Source of the DNA: Crossiella sp. CA-258035
Lineage (GTDB): Bacteria; Actinomycetota; Actinomycetes; Mycobacteriales; Pseudonocardiaceae
DNA: 64,000 nucleotides
Direction: 5' to 3'
Assembly: GCF_030064675.1 (NCBI RefSeq)
Contig: NZ_CP116413.1
Span: 26,001 to 90,000, forward strand
The notes below the pieces were generated by a model. It had not been told where the DNA came from and did not search any database. It was given only the letters and a program-made list of their open reading frames with translations. Both the position numbers and the translations under genes were made by a program. Of the stretch, positions 17,761 through 26,887 are shown in pieces (the first letter of the stretch is position 1; every line of letters starts with the position of its first letter).

Positions 17761-18771
17761 TTAGCTGAGCGAAGCCCTGGCCAGCGCCGCGGCCAGGCCG
17801 ATCGCCAGCGCCATCACCAGCAGTTCCAGCGAGATCCACAGGGTCACCGGAGCCGTTCGGTGGCGAACGACCGCGGGCATCAGCCGGAACCGCAGCCAGC
17901 CGCCGAGGCCGGCGAGCACCAGCAGCGCGGCCGTCTTGGTCAGCACCACCCAGCCGTAGCCGGTGCCGAACAAGGCGGCCGCCCAGCCCAGCCCGGGGCG
18001 GCCGGTCAGCTGCACCACGGCGTTGACCACGCCGCTGACCGCCACCGCGGCCAGGCACACCGTGCCCACCGCGGCGAACCGGGGCAGTGCCTCGGCCAGC
18101 AGGCCACGGTGCGGGGTGACCAGGAACAGCATCGCGCCGAGGCCGCCGACCCAGCCCGCGGCGGCCATCACGTGCACGCTCATCGACAGCAGCGCCAGCT
18201 CGTGGTTGGCCGCGGCCGCGGAGTGCCCGGTGAGCGCGAGCGGGATCTGGCCGAGCATGGCCACCAGCACCGGCAACTCGGCCGGTGGGCGGGCGCCCGT
18301 GCGCAGGCCGAGGCCGTGCAGCACCGCGTAGCCCAGCGCGCAGGCCGCCGCGACCAGCAGCGCCCGGCCCGCGCCGACGGTGGCCGCGTAGTCCGCCAGC
18401 GACCCCACGTCCAGGCCGAGTCCGGCCGGGGCCAGCTCAGCGGCCTGCCACCACAGCAGCAGCACCGCGGCCATCGCCCAGCCCGCGCCGAGCACCAGGC
18501 CGATCCGGTGCGCGGTGACCAGCAGCGGCCTGGTCCTGGCCGGGCGGCCGGTGCGCAGCAGCAGCGGCAGCATGGCCAGGCCGACCGCGGCCACCGCGCC
18601 GATGTCCACGGCCAGCCGCAACGCGGGCACGCCCAGCCGGACCACCACTCCCGGTTCCGGCAGCCCCGGCGCGGGGGCGGCCGCGGTGAGCACGGAACCG
18701 AGGGTGGTCCCGGCCGCCGCGGTCGCCACCAGCCCGAGCAACAGAGGGAGGGTGGTCCGGCGAGTGGTCAT
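17761..18771 (-). CDS. copD: Copper resistance protein CopD-like membrane protein
   Basis: 336-residue polytopic membrane protein (about eight hydrophobic segments) of the CopD/YcnJ-C-terminal type, thought to move copper across the cytoplasmic membrane together with CopC. Conserved features include GHSAAAANHELALLSMSVHVMAAAGWVGGL, whose histidines fit the family's membrane metal site. The ATG overlaps the copC stop (ATGA). A longer reading frame upstream is an artefact running antisense-free through copC. Last gene of the ycnI-copC-copD operon. Confidence 0.88.
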   Translation of the reverse strand: MTTRRTTLPLLLGLVATAAAGTTLGSVLTAAAPAPGLPEPGVVVRLGVPALRLAVDIGAVAAVGLAMLPLLLRTGRPARTRPLLVTAHRIGLVLGAGWAMAAVLLLWWQAAELAPAGLGLDVGSLADYAATVGAGRALLVAAACALGYAVLHGLGLRTGARPPAELPVLVAMLGQIPLALTGHSAAAANHELALLSMSVHVMAAAGWVGGLGAMLFLVTPHRGLLAEALPRFAAVGTVCLAAVAVSGVVNAVVQLTGRPGLGWAAALFGTGYGWVVLTKTAALLVLAGLGGWLRFRLMPAVVRHRTAPVTLWISLELLVMALAIGLAAALARASLS

Positions 18772-19307
18772 GCCTTCTTCGAGGGTTTGGCCAGCACTAG
18801 GGCCACCGCCACCCCGGCGATGAGCAGCACGGCCGCGCCGATGATCCACAGCCACACCGGCGTGCCCGACGAATCCTCGGCCTGCGCGTTGGTGCTGCCC
18901 TCGGCGGAGGGGCTGAGGGTGTTCGTGGTCGGGGTGCCGTTGCCCGCCTTGGTCAGCGTGAACGGGACCGCGCCGGTCACCGGGTGCCCGTCCGCGGACA
19001 GGATCCGGTAGCCGATCGTGTACTCCCCGGCCGGGCCCAGCGGCAGCAGCGGCGCGGTGACCACGGCTCCGTTGACCTTGGGCGTGCCGCCCTCCCAGCG
19101 GGTGCCGTTCGGCCCGGTCACGGTGACGGTGTTGAAGCCGTCCTGGACCTCCTGGTCGAACTTCAGCATCACCTCCGCCGGACCGGCCTCCACCTCGGAC
19201 TTGGCCTTGGGGTTGCTGTCGGAGAGCACGTTGTGCGCGAACGCGGGCGCCGCGGAGCCGAGCAGGGCGGCTCCGGCGATCACCAGGGTGGCGAGCAGTC
19301 GCCTCAT
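18768..19307 (-). CDS. copC: CopC-domain copper-binding protein, membrane-anchored
   Basis: 179 residues. The signal peptide ends at PAFA and the mature protein starts with His (AFA-HNVL), the N-terminal copper ligand of CopC proteins. The CopC domain includes PKAKSEVEAGPAEVMLKFDQ, GYRILSADGHPVTGAVPFTL. A Ser/Thr-rich linker and a C-terminal membrane helix (WLWIIGAAVLLIAGVAVALVL, about 150-170) with a Lys-rich tail anchor it outside the cell. ATG overlaps the upstream gene's stop and its own stop overlaps copD. It binds Cu(II) for transfer to CopD. Confidence 0.92.
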   Translation of the reverse strand: MRRLLATLVIAGAALLGSAAPAFAHNVLSDSNPKAKSEVEAGPAEVMLKFDQEVQDGFNTVTVTGPNGTRWEGGTPKVNGAVVTAPLLPLGPAGEYTIGYRILSADGHPVTGAVPFTLTKAGNGTPTTNTLSPSAEGSTNAQAEDSSGTPVWLWIIGAAVLLIAGVAVALVLAKPSKKA

Positions 19308-20020
19308 GCCGCCGACCGCCTGCCCCGCAGGATCGCGCCGACCCCGAAGCCGAGGCCGAGCGCGCCCACGGCCAGGCCGGCGCCGCCGAGCCAGCGGGCC
19401 GAGGTGTCGGTGCCGGAGGCGGCCGCGTCCTTGTGCCCGTCGGTCTTGGCGCCTGCGGCCGTGGTGGCGCCGCCGTGCCCGTGGCCGTCACCGGCCGCCG
19501 CGGTCAGCTTCAGCACCGGGGCCGGGTGCTCCGGCTCCTGGCCGTCGGCCGCGGGCGGGGCGTCCCACTTGACCACCTTGCCGTCGTCGTAGGTCTGGGT
19601 CGCCGGCAGCACCAGCTTGTCGGTGTTGGCAGGCAGCTTGCCGAGGGAGACCTCGAACTCGGCGAACTCGTCCGGGTTGATCCGCACGCCGGAGTCGGCC
19701 TGCCAGGTGATCGTGCTGACCACCTCCTTCTCGGCGCTCTTGACCTTGGTCACCGAGGCCTTCCAGCCGGGCACGGCCTTGGTCCGCACCGAGGTCAGCG
19801 GGTAGTCCTTGGGCAGGGTGACCTCGACCTTCACCGTGCCCGCGGTCGAGGACTCGTTGGGCACCCGGAAGGCGACCTTGGTGTAGCTGCCCTTGGCCGC
19901 CTCGCCGGGCTGGACGGTGACGTGCGCGGAAGCCAGGCCCGCGGTGAACAGGGCCGCGGCGGAGGTCATGGCCACGATTGCGCCTGCGCGCAGCAGTGCG
20001 CGGTGTCGAGAAGTCGACAT
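19304..20020 (-). CDS. ycnI: YcnI-like (DUF1775) copper-binding membrane protein
   Basis: 238 residues. The signal peptide ends at LASA and the mature chain begins with His (SA-HVTVQPGEA), matching the mono-histidine copper site of YcnI. The DUF1775 domain covers about residues 32-170 with FRVPNESS, PGWKASV, ITWQADSGVRINPDEFAEFEV. A His/Gly-rich segment (GDGHGHGG, DGHKDA) and a C-terminal membrane helix follow. GGAG ribosome site before the ATG. First gene of the minus-strand ycnI-copC-copD operon, a standard copper-acquisition arrangement. Confidence 0.92.
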   Translation of the reverse strand: MSTSRHRALLRAGAIVAMTSAAALFTAGLASAHVTVQPGEAAKGSYTKVAFRVPNESSTAGTVKVEVTLPKDYPLTSVRTKAVPGWKASVTKVKSAEKEVVSTITWQADSGVRINPDEFAEFEVSLGKLPANTDKLVLPATQTYDDGKVVKWDAPPAADGQEPEHPAPVLKLTAAAGDGHGHGGATTAAGAKTDGHKDAAASGTDTSARWLGGAGLAVGALGLGFGVGAILRGRRSAA

Positions 20021-20061
20021 ATCTCCTGATTTCTTTCCTGCTGTGGGGAGGGTGGGCTGCC

Positions 20062-20601
20062 TTATCTGGAGAACGCGGGCGGTCCACGCCGGGTTCGGAG
20101 GCGGCTCAGCAGCAGGTCGAGCAGGAGGGGGGCCGGTCCGCCCAGGACGGCGAGCCGGGGCGTGACCGGGACCGGCCGCGAGACCGGGCGGCGGCGCGGG
20201 CGCAGGCCGAGCGCGGCGAACAGCGCGAACAGCGCGGACTCGGCGTTGACCAGCAGGAACGCCGTGCCGATGGCGGCAAGGGTGTGCGCGAGGACCATCA
20301 GCGCCGGGTCGATCAAGCCGCCCGCGAGGTGTCCGTGGTCGGCCAGGTCGAAGAGCAGGTGCTGCACGCACTGGGCCAGGCCGAGCACGAGCAGGATGCC
20401 GGTCAGCCCACGGCGGCGACCGGCCAGCGCGGTGCCCGCGGCGGCGATCAGCAGGGTGAGCAGCGCGGTCAGCACGCCGTCGTCCACCCGGCCACCGGCC
20501 AGGGCGTGCGCGGCTCCGCTGAGCGCGGAACTGCAGAGTGCGAGCACACTACCTCGGAGAACGCGGAGAGTTCCGCGTGCCGGGTCCAGGGTTGTGCGCA
20601 C
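20062..20601 (-). CDS. Integral membrane protein next to copper genes
   Basis: 179 residues with four to five hydrophobic segments and a His-rich stretch QCVQHLLFDLADHGHLAGG between helices that could sit near a metal site. Proteins of this shape often neighbour ycnI/copC in actinomycetes; no function is assigned. It is 41 bp upstream of ycnI and in the same direction, so it may head the copper operon. The GTG start at 20601 has a poor ribosome site, so a downstream start is possible. Confidence 0.72.
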   Translation of the reverse strand: MRTTLDPARGTLRVLRGSVLALCSSALSGAAHALAGGRVDDGVLTALLTLLIAAAGTALAGRRRGLTGILLVLGLAQCVQHLLFDLADHGHLAGGLIDPALMVLAHTLAAIGTAFLLVNAESALFALFAALGLRPRRRPVSRPVPVTPRLAVLGGPAPLLLDLLLSRLRTRRGPPAFSR

Positions 20602-20665
20602 GGGGAGAGCGTACGGCGCAGCGCAATGTCACTAGTTCGCTACAGAACGCAGGCCAGGTTTACCG

Positions 20666-20686
20666 CGTTACTCCGAACGGGTAACG
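20666..20686. promoter_or_regulatory. Palindromic operator candidate before the osmolyte operon
   Basis: CGTTAC, nine bases, GTAACG; the inner bases extend partial symmetry. It lies about 70 bp before the BCCT start codon in the 152-bp gap to the divergent membrane gene. Confidence 0.35.
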
Positions 20687-20722
20687 GTGAAAAGCAAGAA
20701 TCGGTAGCCGTGCCCGTTCGTG

Positions 20723-20753
20723 AAGGAGGAGGCGCCCCCGGGCGCCGAACACC
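20723..20753 (+). promoter_or_regulatory. Shine-Dalgarno separated from start by a hairpin
   Basis: AAGGAGGA (20723-20730) is followed at once by GGCGCC-CCCG-GGCGCC (20731-20746) and then seven bases to the GTG at 20754. Without folding, the spacing is 23 bases, too long. With the hairpin formed it becomes the ideal seven. No in-frame upstream start exists nearer the site. Confidence 0.55.
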
Positions 20754-22496
20754 GTGACGACTGACGACCACCTCACCTCGGGTCCCGCTACTGGTGGTAC
20801 CCCAGCTCACCCGGATCAACCCACCCAACTTCCCGGCGAACCACTCGCCGAACGCCCGGCCCGGCTGGACCCGGTGGTCTTCGGCGTCGCCGCGGTCATC
20901 GCGCTGGCCTTCATCGGCTGGGGCGTGGTCGACAGCGCCGGGCTCGGTGCTGCCGCCAAGGCGGCGCTGACCTGGTTGATCGCCAACGCGGGCTGGGCAT
21001 TCGTGCTGGCCGCCTCCGGTTTCGTGGTGTTCGCGCTGTGGCTGGCGGCCAGCCGCTACGGCAAGATCCCGCTCGGCCAGGACGGCGAGGAACCGGAGTT
21101 CCGGACCTCCTCCTGGGTGGCCATGATGTTCTCCGCGGGCATGGGCATCGGCCTGATGTTCTACGGGGTCAGCGAGCCGCTGGCGCACTTCGTCAAACCG
21201 CCGCCGGGCACGGTCGCCGCGGGCAGCGAGGAGGCGCTGGAGACGGCGATGGCCACCACGCTGTTCCACTGGACCGTGCACCCGTGGGCGATCTACGCGG
21301 TGGTCGGCCTGGCCATCGCCTACGGCAGCTTCCGCCGCGGCCGCCGCCAGCTGATCAGCGCGGTGTTCGCGCCGCTGTTCGGCCGCCGCCGGGCCGAGGG
21401 GCCGCTGGGCAAGACCATCGACATCCTGGCCATCTTCGCCACCCTGTTCGGCTCGGCCACCTCGCTCGGCCTCGGCGCGCTGCAGATCGGCCGCGGGCTG
21501 CACGAGGTCGGCTGGCTGGACAAGGCCACCACCACCCTGCTGGTGGTGATCATCGTGGTGCTCACCATCGCGTTCATCGGCTCGGCCGTCTCCGGCGTGG
21601 CCAAGGGCATCCAGTGGCTGTCCAACATCAACATGGTGCTGGCTGGCGTGCTCGCGCTGTTCCTGTTCGTGGTCGGCCCGACCGTGCTGATCCTGAACCT
21701 GGTGCCCACCTCGATCGGCCACTACTTCTCCGACCTGGCCGAGATGTCCGCGCGCACCGCGGCGACCGGCGGCGACGCGATGAACACCTGGCTGACCGGG
21801 TGGACCATCTTCTACTGGGCCTGGTGGATCTCCTGGACGCCGTTCGTCGGCATGTTCGTGGCCAGGATCAGCCGGGGCCGCACCATCCGGCAGTTCATCT
21901 CCGGGGTGATCCTGGTGCCCAGCCTGGTGAGCCTGCTCTGGTTCGCCGTGCTCGGCGGCACCGCGCTCAGCCTGCAACGCAGCGGGGTCGACCTGGCCGG
22001 CGCGGCCGGTCAGGAAGCCCAGCTGTTCGGCATGCTCAAACAGTTCCCGCTGGCCGAGGTGGCCAGTGTGGTCGTGATGCTGCTGGTGGCGATCTTCTTC
22101 GTCTCCGGCGCGGACGCGGCCTCCATCGTGATGGGCACGCTGTCCCAGCGCGGCTCGATCGCGCCGAAGAAGGGCGTGGTCATCTTCTGGGGCGCGCTGA
22201 CCGGCGCGGTGGCCGCGGTGATGCTCACCGTGGGCGGGGAGAACGCGCTCAGCGGCCTGCAACGGTTGACCATCATCGCGGCGGTGCCGTTCACCGCGGT
22301 GATGGTGCTGATGTGCGTCTCGCTGGCCAAGGACCTGCGGCAGGACCCGCTGATCCGGCGGGAGAACAAGGGCGCCGAGGTGGTCGAGGCCGCGGTGATC
22401 AGCGGCACCGAGCAGTACGGGCACGACTTCCAGCTGGAGGTCAGCCCGGGCAATGGCAACGGCCACGATGAAACCCAGGCGAGCGCCAAGCCGTGA
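20754..22496 (+). CDS. BCCT family osmoprotectant (betaine/carnitine/choline) transporter
   Basis: 580-residue, twelve-helix secondary transporter that imports quaternary amines with Na+ or H+ during osmotic stress. The family segment WTIFYWAWWISWTPF is present, as are GMGIGLMFYGVSEP and FPLAEVASVVVMLLVAIFFVSGADAAS. A Pro-rich cytoplasmic N-terminus of about 40 residues and a charged C-terminal tail could sense osmolality as in BetP. The GTG start has an unusual hairpin-spaced ribosome site. Its stop overlaps the next gene's start (GTGA), placing it as the first of five genes with an ABC uptake system. Confidence 0.95.
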   Translation: MTTDDHLTSGPATGGTPAHPDQPTQLPGEPLAERPARLDPVVFGVAAVIALAFIGWGVVDSAGLGAAAKAALTWLIANAGWAFVLAASGFVVFALWLAASRYGKIPLGQDGEEPEFRTSSWVAMMFSAGMGIGLMFYGVSEPLAHFVKPPPGTVAAGSEEALETAMATTLFHWTVHPWAIYAVVGLAIAYGSFRRGRRQLISAVFAPLFGRRRAEGPLGKTIDILAIFATLFGSATSLGLGALQIGRGLHEVGWLDKATTTLLVVIIVVLTIAFIGSAVSGVAKGIQWLSNINMVLAGVLALFLFVVGPTVLILNLVPTSIGHYFSDLAEMSARTAATGGDAMNTWLTGWTIFYWAWWISWTPFVGMFVARISRGRTIRQFISGVILVPSLVSLLWFAVLGGTALSLQRSGVDLAGAAGQEAQLFGMLKQFPLAEVASVVVMLLVAIFFVSGADAASIVMGTLSQRGSIAPKKGVVIFWGALTGAVAAVMLTVGGENALSGLQRLTIIAAVPFTAVMVLMCVSLAKDLRQDPLIRRENKGAEVVEAAVISGTEQYGHDFQLEVSPGNGNGHDETQASAKP

Positions 22497-23140
22497 ACCT
22501 GTGGGAGTTCATCGGATCGCGCTGGCAGCAGCTGCTGCTGGACTCCTCGCTGCACGCGAGCGCGGTGGTGCAGTGCACGCTGATCGCCACCGCGCTCGGC
22601 GTGCTGCTCGGGGTGGCGGTGTACCGCAGCTCGCTGGGCTCGGCCATCGCCACCGCGCTGACCAGCGCGATCCTCACCATCCCGTCCTTCGCGCTGCTGG
22701 GCCTGCTGATCCCGGTGCTCGGTCTCGGGGTGGCGCCGACGGTGACCGCGCTGGTGCTGTACGCGCTGCTGCCGATCGTGCGCAACACCATCGTCGGCCT
22801 CTCCGGCGTGGACCCGGCGGTGGTGGACGCGGCGCGCGGCATCGGGATGGCCAGGTGGCGGGTGCTCACTTCGGTGGAGCTGCGGCTGGCCTGGCCAACC
22901 ATCCTGACCGGCATGCGGGTCAGCGCCCAGCTGCTGATGGGCATCGCCGCGATCGCCGCCTATGCCAAGGGTCCCGGCCTGGGCAACCTCATCTTCAGCG
23001 GGCTGTCCAGGGTGGGCAGCGCGAACGCGGTCAACTCGGCGCTGGCCGGCACGCTCGGCGTAATCGTGCTGGCGCTGCTGCTGGACGGCGTGTTCCTGAT
23101 CATCGGCAGGATGACCACTTCCAGGGGGATCCGTGTCTGA
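22493..23140 (+). CDS. opuCB: OpuC-type ABC transporter permease (first)
   Basis: 215-residue inner-membrane subunit of a glycine betaine/carnitine/choline uptake system. About five to six membrane helices with the binding-protein-dependent permease motif ([28 protein letters not shown]), which contacts the ATPase. The GTG start overlaps the BCCT stop and the stop overlaps the ATPase gene by 8 bp. The symbol follows gene order and family; substrate choice among quaternary amines is not resolved. Confidence 0.92.
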   Translation: MNLWEFIGSRWQQLLLDSSLHASAVVQCTLIATALGVLLGVAVYRSSLGSAIATALTSAILTIPSFALLGLLIPVLGLGVAPTVTALVLYALLPIVRNTIVGLSGVDPAVVDAARGIGMARWRVLTSVELRLAWPTILTGMRVSAQLLMGIAAIAAYAKGPGLGNLIFSGLSRVGSANAVNSALAGTLGVIVLALLLDGVFLIIGRMTTSRGIRV

Positions 23141-24284
23141 GCACAGCCAGGTCAGCGGTGTGCAGATCGAGCTGACCGAGGTGACCAAGCGCTACCCCGG
23201 GCAGCAGGCGGCCGCGGTGGAGTCGGTCTCGATGACCATCCCGGCCGGGGAGACGGTGGTCTTCGTCGGGCCCTCCGGCTGCGGCAAGACCACCACCATG
23301 AAGATGATCAACCGGCTGATCGAGCCGACCAGCGGGCGGATCACCATCGGCGGCCAGGACGCGCTCGGGCTGGACCCGGACGAGCTGCGGCGGGGGATCG
23401 GCTACGCCATCCAGCAGGCGGGGCTGTTCCCGCACCTGACCGTGGCGCAGAACGTGGGCATGGTGCCCGGCCTGCTGAAGTGGGACAGGAAGCGGGTCGC
23501 GGACCGGGTTGAGGAGATGCTGGACCTGGTCGGGCTGGACCCCGGTGAGTTCGCCGGGCGCTACCCGCGCCAGCTCTCCGGCGGGCAGCAGCAGCGGGTC
23601 GGGGTGGCCAGGGCGCTGGCCGCGGACCCGCCGGTGCTGCTGATGGACGAGCCCTTCGGCGCGGTGGACCCGATCACCAGGGGCAACCTGCAGGACGAGC
23701 TGCTGCGACTACAGGCCGAGCTGGGCAAGACGATCGTGTTCGTCACGCACGACTTCGACGAGGCGGTCAAGCTCGGCGACCGGATCGCGGTGCTCGGCGA
23801 CCGGTCCCGGATCCTGCAGTACGACACCCCGGAGGCGATCCTGGCCAACCCGGCCGACGACACGGTGGCCGGTTTTGTCGGCGCGGGGGCCTCGCTCAAG
23901 CAGCTGACCCTGCGCCGGGTGCGCGAGGTCGAACTGTCCGAGGTGCCCACGGCCGGCGTCGGCGACTCCGTGGCCGACCTGGCCGAACGGCTCGGGCGGC
24001 GGCGCGGGGCGGTCGGCCTGGTGCTGGACACCCGGCGGCGGCCGCTGCGCTGGGTGACCCCGCCGGACCTGTCCACCGGGGTCAGCCTGGACCGGGCCGG
24101 GCGGGCGGTGGAGGACACGGTGGCGATGGCCTCCACCCTGCACGACGCGCTGGAGGCGGTGCTCACCGACGACGACGGGCTGGCCGTGGTCACCGGCGGG
24201 CGCGGCGAGTACGTCGGCGTGGTCACCATGGACACGCTGATGGCCGCGGTGCGGGCCATGCGCGAAGAGCTGGAGACGGCGTGA
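23133..24284 (+). CDS. opuCA: OpuC-type ABC transporter ATPase with CBS domains
   Basis: 383-residue ATP-binding subunit. Walker [10 protein letters not shown] (residues about 45-53), Q-loop region, signature [10 protein letters not shown] and Walker [10 protein letters not shown] are intact. The C-terminal 120 residues have two CBS-like segments ([21 protein letters not shown] and [19 protein letters not shown]), which in OpuA/OpuC proteins sense ionic strength. GTG start overlaps the upstream permease, stop overlaps the downstream permease. Drives osmoprotectant uptake. Confidence 0.95.
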   Translation: MSEHSQVSGVQIELTEVTKRYPGQQAAAVESVSMTIPAGETVVFVGPSGCGKTTTMKMINRLIEPTSGRITIGGQDALGLDPDELRRGIGYAIQQAGLFPHLTVAQNVGMVPGLLKWDRKRVADRVEEMLDLVGLDPGEFAGRYPRQLSGGQQQRVGVARALAADPPVLLMDEPFGAVDPITRGNLQDELLRLQAELGKTIVFVTHDFDEAVKLGDRIAVLGDRSRILQYDTPEAILANPADDTVAGFVGAGASLKQLTLRRVREVELSEVPTAGVGDSVADLAERLGRRRGAVGLVLDTRRRPLRWVTPPDLSTGVSLDRAGRAVEDTVAMASTLHDALEAVLTDDDGLAVVTGGRGEYVGVVTMDTLMAAVRAMREELETA

Positions 24285-25021
24285 GCGCCTCGCGGGCGGA
24301 CCGCCTGCGGCTGTTCGCCGAGCCGGTCGTGGTGCTGCTGATCGTGGGCGCGGTGCTGGTCTGGGCGTTCACCGGCGAGCTCGACTCGATCGAGCAGCGC
24401 AACATCACCTTCGCCAACATCCTCAGCTTGACCTGGGAGCACCTCCAGCTGACCGTGGCCATCTCGGCCATCGTGCTGGCCGCGGGGGTGCCGCTGGGCG
24501 TGCTGGTCAGCCGCCGCTGGGCGCGGCCGATCGCGCCGGTGGTGCTCGGTCTGGCCACCATCGGCCAGGCTGCCCCCGCGGTCGGCGTGCTGGTGCTGTT
24601 CTTCCTGCTCACCGGCCAGACCGGGTTCTGGATCGCGGTGCTGCCGATGGCGATCTACGCCCTGCTGCCGGTGCTGCGCAACACCCTGGTCGGCCTCCAG
24701 CAGGTGGACCGGACCCTGGTCGAGGCCGGCCGGGGCATCGGCATGTCCTCCTTCACGGTGCTGCGCCGGATCGAGTTCCCGCTGGCCATCCCGCACGTGC
24801 TGGCCGGTATGCGGACCGCGCTGGTGCTCGCGGTGGGCGTGGCCACGCTGGCCACCTTCGTCAACGGCGGCGGCCTCGGCTCGATGATCGACACCGGCTA
24901 CAAGCTGCGCCGCACCTCGATCCTGGTGGTCGGCGCGGTGCTCTCCGCCGCGCTGGCGCTGCTGGTGGACTGGCTGGGCGGCATCGCCGAACGCAAGCTC
25001 GGCCCGAAGGGACTCCGGTGA
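24281..25021 (+). CDS. opuCD: OpuC-type ABC transporter permease (second)
   Basis: 246-residue second membrane subunit with the EAA-like loop LVEAGRGIGMSSFTVLRRIEFPLAIPHVL. About six helices. The GTG overlaps the ATPase stop (GTGA) and its stop overlaps the lipoprotein start, giving tight stoichiometric expression. It pairs with the first permease to form the channel. It is about 30 residues longer than the first permease at the N-terminus (DRLRLFAEPVVVLLIVG). Confidence 0.92.
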   Translation: MSASRADRLRLFAEPVVVLLIVGAVLVWAFTGELDSIEQRNITFANILSLTWEHLQLTVAISAIVLAAGVPLGVLVSRRWARPIAPVVLGLATIGQAAPAVGVLVLFFLLTGQTGFWIAVLPMAIYALLPVLRNTLVGLQQVDRTLVEAGRGIGMSSFTVLRRIEFPLAIPHVLAGMRTALVLAVGVATLATFVNGGGLGSMIDTGYKLRRTSILVVGAVLSAALALLVDWLGGIAERKLGPKGLR

Positions 25022-25995
25022 ACAAGCGTCCACTGTGGACAGTCGCGTTGTTACTGACTGGTAGCTTGCTGGCGGGGTGTGGGCTTTCCGCCGGTGGTTC
25101 GACGCCGCTTCACGTGAAACCAGGATCGATTCAGCCAGTGCCGGAGCTGGTCGATGTCGAGCTGACCGTGGGCTCGAAGGACTTCAGCGAGCAGCTGGTG
25201 CTGGCCTACCTGGCCGAGTTCGCGCTGAGCGCGGCCGGGGCCAAGGTGCGGGACCTGTCCAACATCGCCGGGTCCAACAGCGGCCGGGACGCGCTGCTCA
25301 CCGGACAGATCGACCTGATGTGGGAGTACACCGGCACCGGGTGGATCAGCTACCTCGGGCACGAGGACCCGATCCCGGACGACGCCGGGCAGTTCGAGGC
25401 GGTGCGCAAGGAGGACCTGGCGCGCAACCGGGTGGTGTGGAGCCTGATGGCGCCGCTGAACAACACCTACGCGTTCGCGATGAACCGGAAGAACGCCGAG
25501 CGCCTCGGCGTGCGCACCATGTCCGACATGGCCAGGGTGACCAGGGAGCGGCCGGAGGAGGGCACGTTCTGCGTCGAGAACGAGTTCGCCAGCCGCAACG
25601 ACGGCATGCCGGGGGTGCAGAGGACCTACGGGTTCGAGCCGGCGCCGGGCAAGGCCAAGCTGCTCGCCAACGGGCCGATCTACCAGGCCACGGCCAACGG
25701 CGACACCTGCAACTTCGGCGAGATCTTCACCACCGACGGCCGGGTGCTGGCGCTGGACCTGGTGCTGCTCACCGACGACCGCAACTTCTTCCCGCGCTAC
25801 AACGCCTCGATGACCATGCGCGAGGAGACCGCCTCGACGCATCCGCAGATCACCGAGGTGCTCCGGCCGGTGGCGGCGAAGCTGACCAACGAGGTCATGC
25901 TCAAGCTCAACGCCGAGGTCGACGTGGAAGGCAAGGACCCGGCCGAGGTGGCGCGGAACTGGCTGGTCCGCGAGGGATTTGTGCGGATGCCCTGA
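25018..25995 (+). CDS. opuCC: OpuC-type substrate-binding lipoprotein
   Basis: 325-residue extracellular binding protein for glycine betaine, carnitine or choline. A lipoprotein signal peptide ends in lipobox LLAGC (Cys at about residue 21). The mature OpuAC domain has VGSKDFSEQLVLAYLAEF, AGSNSGRDALLTGQIDLMWEYTGTGW and a closing domain with FPRYNASMTMREE. Aromatic residues for a quaternary-ammonium cage are plentiful. Last gene of the operon. No obvious terminator in the 108 bp before the next gene. Confidence 0.93.
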   Translation: MNKRPLWTVALLLTGSLLAGCGLSAGGSTPLHVKPGSIQPVPELVDVELTVGSKDFSEQLVLAYLAEFALSAAGAKVRDLSNIAGSNSGRDALLTGQIDLMWEYTGTGWISYLGHEDPIPDDAGQFEAVRKEDLARNRVVWSLMAPLNNTYAFAMNRKNAERLGVRTMSDMARVTRERPEEGTFCVENEFASRNDGMPGVQRTYGFEPAPGKAKLLANGPIYQATANGDTCNFGEIFTTDGRVLALDLVLLTDDRNFFPRYNASMTMREETASTHPQITEVLRPVAAKLTNEVMLKLNAEVDVEGKDPAEVARNWLVREGFVRMP

Positions 25996-26103
25996 GCAGG
26001 GCGGGGGAGCTGACTTCAGGGTCGACTCGGGGGTTTGCCCCATGGCCGCTGTCGGTGCCGCCAGCCAGGATGGGTCGTGACGATCTTTCCGGGAGGGGAT
26101 GTC

Positions 26104-26469
26104 ATGCGCGGCTTGGACTCGGTTCGGTACGTGTTGCTCGGTCACACCGTGGTGGCCTGGCTGACCGCTGGTGTGCTGTGGGCGCGCAGCGCCTTCGAGT
26201 TCCCGTTCGCCATGGCCACCATCATGACCGGCGCGATCGGGCTGGTGCTGGCCCTGCTGCTGCCCGCCTACTCCCAGCAGTTGCGCACCAGCGCGCTCTG
26301 GTTCACCGGGATCCTGATCCCGCTGAACCTGGCGCTGGCCGCGCTGTCCGCGTCCTCGATCGCCGGGGCGGTGCTGGCCGCGGTCGCCTTCGCGCTGCTG
26401 CTGCGCCCGCTCCCGCTGCCCTTTCGCGGCTACCCGCGATCAGACGCCCAGATGATGCAGCAGGTGTGA
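26104..26469 (+). CDS. Small four-helix membrane protein
   Basis: 121 residues with four hydrophobic segments (about 7-27, 33-55, 62-84, 88-108), a C-terminal PRSDAQMMQQV tail and no family I recognise. ATG with GGGAGGGG site. A GTG-like upstream extension at 26035 has no ribosome site. The last 30 bases overlap the convergent DUF6474 gene. Function unknown. Confidence 0.75.
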   Translation: MRGLDSVRYVLLGHTVVAWLTAGVLWARSAFEFPFAMATIMTGAIGLVLALLLPAYSQQLRTSALWFTGILIPLNLALAALSASSIAGAVLAAVAFALLLRPLPLPFRGYPRSDAQMMQQV

Positions 26470-26877
26470 CTCGATCCGGTCCAGCTCGGTGGCGACCGAG
26501 CGGTGCGCCGTCTTGCGCCGTGGCGCAGGCATCCGCTCCGCGGCCCGCACCACCGCGGCCAGCTCGACCAGCCTGGCCTCACTGTCCTTGGCGAAGGCCG
26601 TGACCTCCTCGCTGGCGTTGACCCGCAGCTCGGCCACCGCGTTGGCGATGCCGGCGATCCGCGCGTGCAGCGCGCCGCCGCGACCGCTGTAGGTGGCCAG
26701 GTGCTCGACCGGCACGCCCAGCTTGCGGGCGCGCATCCGGTCGTAGCCGTCCCTGGCCGCCGAGGCGGCCTTGATCGCGAACGGGGCGAGCAGGGGAACC
26801 ACCACCTTGCCGATGCCGACCAGGTGCTTGGCACGGGCGGGGGTGAGTTTGGGCAGTCCTCGCCGGATGCGGGCCAT
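26440..26877 (-). CDS. DUF6474 family protein
   Basis: 145-residue basic actinobacterial protein of unknown role. It starts MARIRRGLPKLTPARAKHLVGIGKVVVPLLAPFAIKAASAARDGYDRMRARKLG, a positively charged amphipathic segment that may attach to the membrane. The conserved block SGRGGALHARIAGIANAVAELR follows, then a long helix. The ATG at 26877 is favoured, since the upstream frame runs into a 164-bp palindrome that begins only 10 bp before it. Overlaps the convergent membrane-protein gene at its 3' end. Confidence 0.8.
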   Translation of the reverse strand: MARIRRGLPKLTPARAKHLVGIGKVVVPLLAPFAIKAASAARDGYDRMRARKLGVPVEHLATYSGRGGALHARIAGIANAVAELRVNASEEVTAFAKDSEARLVELAAVVRAAERMPAPRRKTAHRSVATELDRIESHLLHHLGV

Positions 26878-26887
26878 GCCCTCAGAG

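Noticed and set aside
17761..19491. CopD frame extended through copC
   Set aside because: The extra N-terminus is a shadow of copC in another frame; the overlap ATGA at 18768-18771 gives the true start.
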